From Pyronema omphalodes (taxonomy: Eukaryota > Ascomycota > Pezizomycetes > Pezizales > Pyronemataceae), in assembly GCA_024516155.1 (NCBI GenBank), contig JAJJXM010000007.1:1116001-1180000 (forward strand): a stretch of 64,000 bases of DNA, written 5' to 3'. Within the stretch, counting starts at the first letter, position 1; each line of letters opens with the position of its first letter. Both the position numbers and the translations under genes were made by a program. Shown in pieces: positions 63,217 through 64,000 of this stretch. The notes beneath the pieces were generated by a model. It made no database searches. It had not been told where the DNA came from and worked only from the letters and a program-made list of their open reading frames with translations.

Positions 63217-63290
63217 TGTTAGGCACCACCAGCGGTTACGCAAGGGAGGTAGGCAACACGATTGTTCTTGTGGTAATCCTGACAGGAGTT
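63217..63290 (-). repeat. D LTR fragment (74 bp)
   Basis: TGTTAGGCACCACC onward is identical to the start of the D 3' LTR at 4012 and ends at GACAGGAGTT. The A/D boundary is the same as at 4011/4012. Confidence 0.88.
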
Positions 63291-63512
63291 GCAATTACGA
63301 AATGTATGACAAGGAACTACTGGCAATAGTTCGATGTCTCGAAGAATGGCGTCCCCACTTGGACGGCTCCGCCTTTCCGATAGAAGAACTGACAGATCAC
63401 AAGAACCTCGAATACTTTATGACGACAAAGCTACTAAACAGACGACAAGCACGCTGTTCGGAATTCCGGTCTCGGTTCAACTTTGTCATCACCTACCGAC
63501 CGGGAACGTTGG
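63291..63512 (+). pseudogene. pol: B pol fragment (RNase H)
   Basis: Plus strand, RNase H residues corresponding to [16 protein letters not shown] through [19 protein letters not shown] to [10 protein letters not shown]. It is cut on the left against D LTR sequence and on the right by a C-type LTR. Confidence 0.88.
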
Positions 63513-63803
63513 TGTCACAACGCTCCCGTGACATGCTTCTGGCCTCCGCCGTCACCACCGCAGGGCTATGGGTGGTCGTCATCACCCTAGCAACCTGCTA
63601 CGCCATCATGAAGTGATAGGGATAGGGCTAGGGCAAGGGGCTGGGCCCCTTGCCGGGGATTTTCATGTGTTAGGAGTTAGTTCTTATTTGGATTTATTTT
63701 AGGCATCCCGGCGGCTGGGAAAATGTTGGAATCTTTTACTTATCTCTTTGGTATGTACGCTTTCTTTATTATTTGGAATCACGGCGGTTAGCCAGGTAGT
63801 TAT
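63513..63803 (+). repeat. C-type LTR fragment
   Basis: Begins TGTCACAACGC like C1. Its first 104 bases still encode the ORF3 tail; the changes from C1 are silent or Ile/Val swaps. Interrupted at 63804 by a B LTR. Confidence 0.88.
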
Positions 63804-64000
63804 TGTCAGGGAACTAGGAACGGACGTTCAAAGAACACACTGAACACTACCGGCAAGAGGGACTAGGCGGGTTCCAGGACGGGGAACGGAAAGACAAGGA
63901 CCGAAGTGCTCGTCAGACGGACGGCACACGAAACAGAGACAGGAACAAGGACAAGAATGACGTGGGACTGGAAGGAGAAGTCTTTATTAGGAGCAGGCGG
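63804..64000 (-). repeat. B LTR entering the right edge
   Basis: TGTCAGGGAACTAGG onward, minus-strand B LTR of the B1 subtype, inserted in the C-type LTR and continuing outside the window. Solo or full element cannot be told. Confidence 0.9.

Noticed and set aside
63302..63616. A 104-codon ORF joining RNase H and the ORF3 tail
   Set aside because: It is a chance in-frame join of a B pol fragment and the C LTR inserted in it.
1..64000. CRISPR arrays, tRNA or rRNA genes, bacterial operon signals
   Set aside because: None seen; repeats are all LTRs or repeats inside them, and the coding content is entirely retrotransposon.

Overview
This 64 kb window looks like repeat-rich chromosomal DNA from a filamentous fungus, probably an ascomycete. 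I found no host gene. Almost every base belongs to LTR retrotransposons of the Ty3/gypsy chromovirus type: gag with a zinc knuckle, then protease, reverse transcriptase, RNase H, integrase and a C-terminal chromodomain. Six families can be told apart by LTR and coding sequence. I call them A (LTR about 1.14 kb), B (529-536 bp), C (795 bp), D (about 956 bp, a relative of C), F (1,356 bp) and G (539 bp, a relative of B). The fungal assignment rests on the type of element and on TTAGGG-like motifs in the A LTR; the species cannot be read from the sequence.

Layout. The outermost element on the left is A1 (minus, 1-4011), which runs off the window. Its 5' LTR was split by D (minus, 4012-36803, target duplication CGTGA), and the LTR resumes at 36804-37251. 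D was itself hit twice: by B1 (plus, 6090-12492, duplication ATCTG) and by B2 (plus, 15262-34139, duplication ACTTC). B2 carries G (20271-23468, with a solo B LTR inside its gag), a truncated A LTR (23469-24036), a second copy of its own 3' end, and the near-pristine element F (minus, 25155-34045, duplication TTGTC). After a 28 bp junction comes B5 (minus, 37280-58703). It was split by A2 (plus, 38703-53727, duplication ACTAC), which was in turn split by C1 (plus, 43767-51388, duplication CATAC). The right end holds A3 (minus, 58704-63216), whose LTR/D-LTR junction copies the A1/D junction exactly, then short pieces of D, B, C and B.

How the genes work together. In families A, B, C, D and G the gag and pol frames are joined by the same apparent -1 frameshift module: the heptamer GGGAAAA (GGGAAAT in G, decayed in D), a six-base spacer and a stem. 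F has a different gag/pol overlap at a run of T. No family has a tRNA-type primer-binding site. Instead, 9-12 bases lying 1-2 bases inside the 5' LTR are complementary to a site in the LTR near the expected transcript start, as in the self-priming of Tf1. C and D carry an extra gene after pol (ORF3): a Cys/His-rich, proline- and arginine-rich protein with a C-terminal membrane segment that is encoded inside the 3' LTR. Family B has a conserved 80-codon ORF before gag. ORF3 and the shared frameshift/self-priming design are the most interesting content.

State of the elements. F gag and pol are open and its LTRs differ at about six positions, so it is the youngest. C1 LTRs differ at about two positions, but its pol has one frameshift and one stop. 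A1, A3, B2, B5, D and G are clearly decayed.
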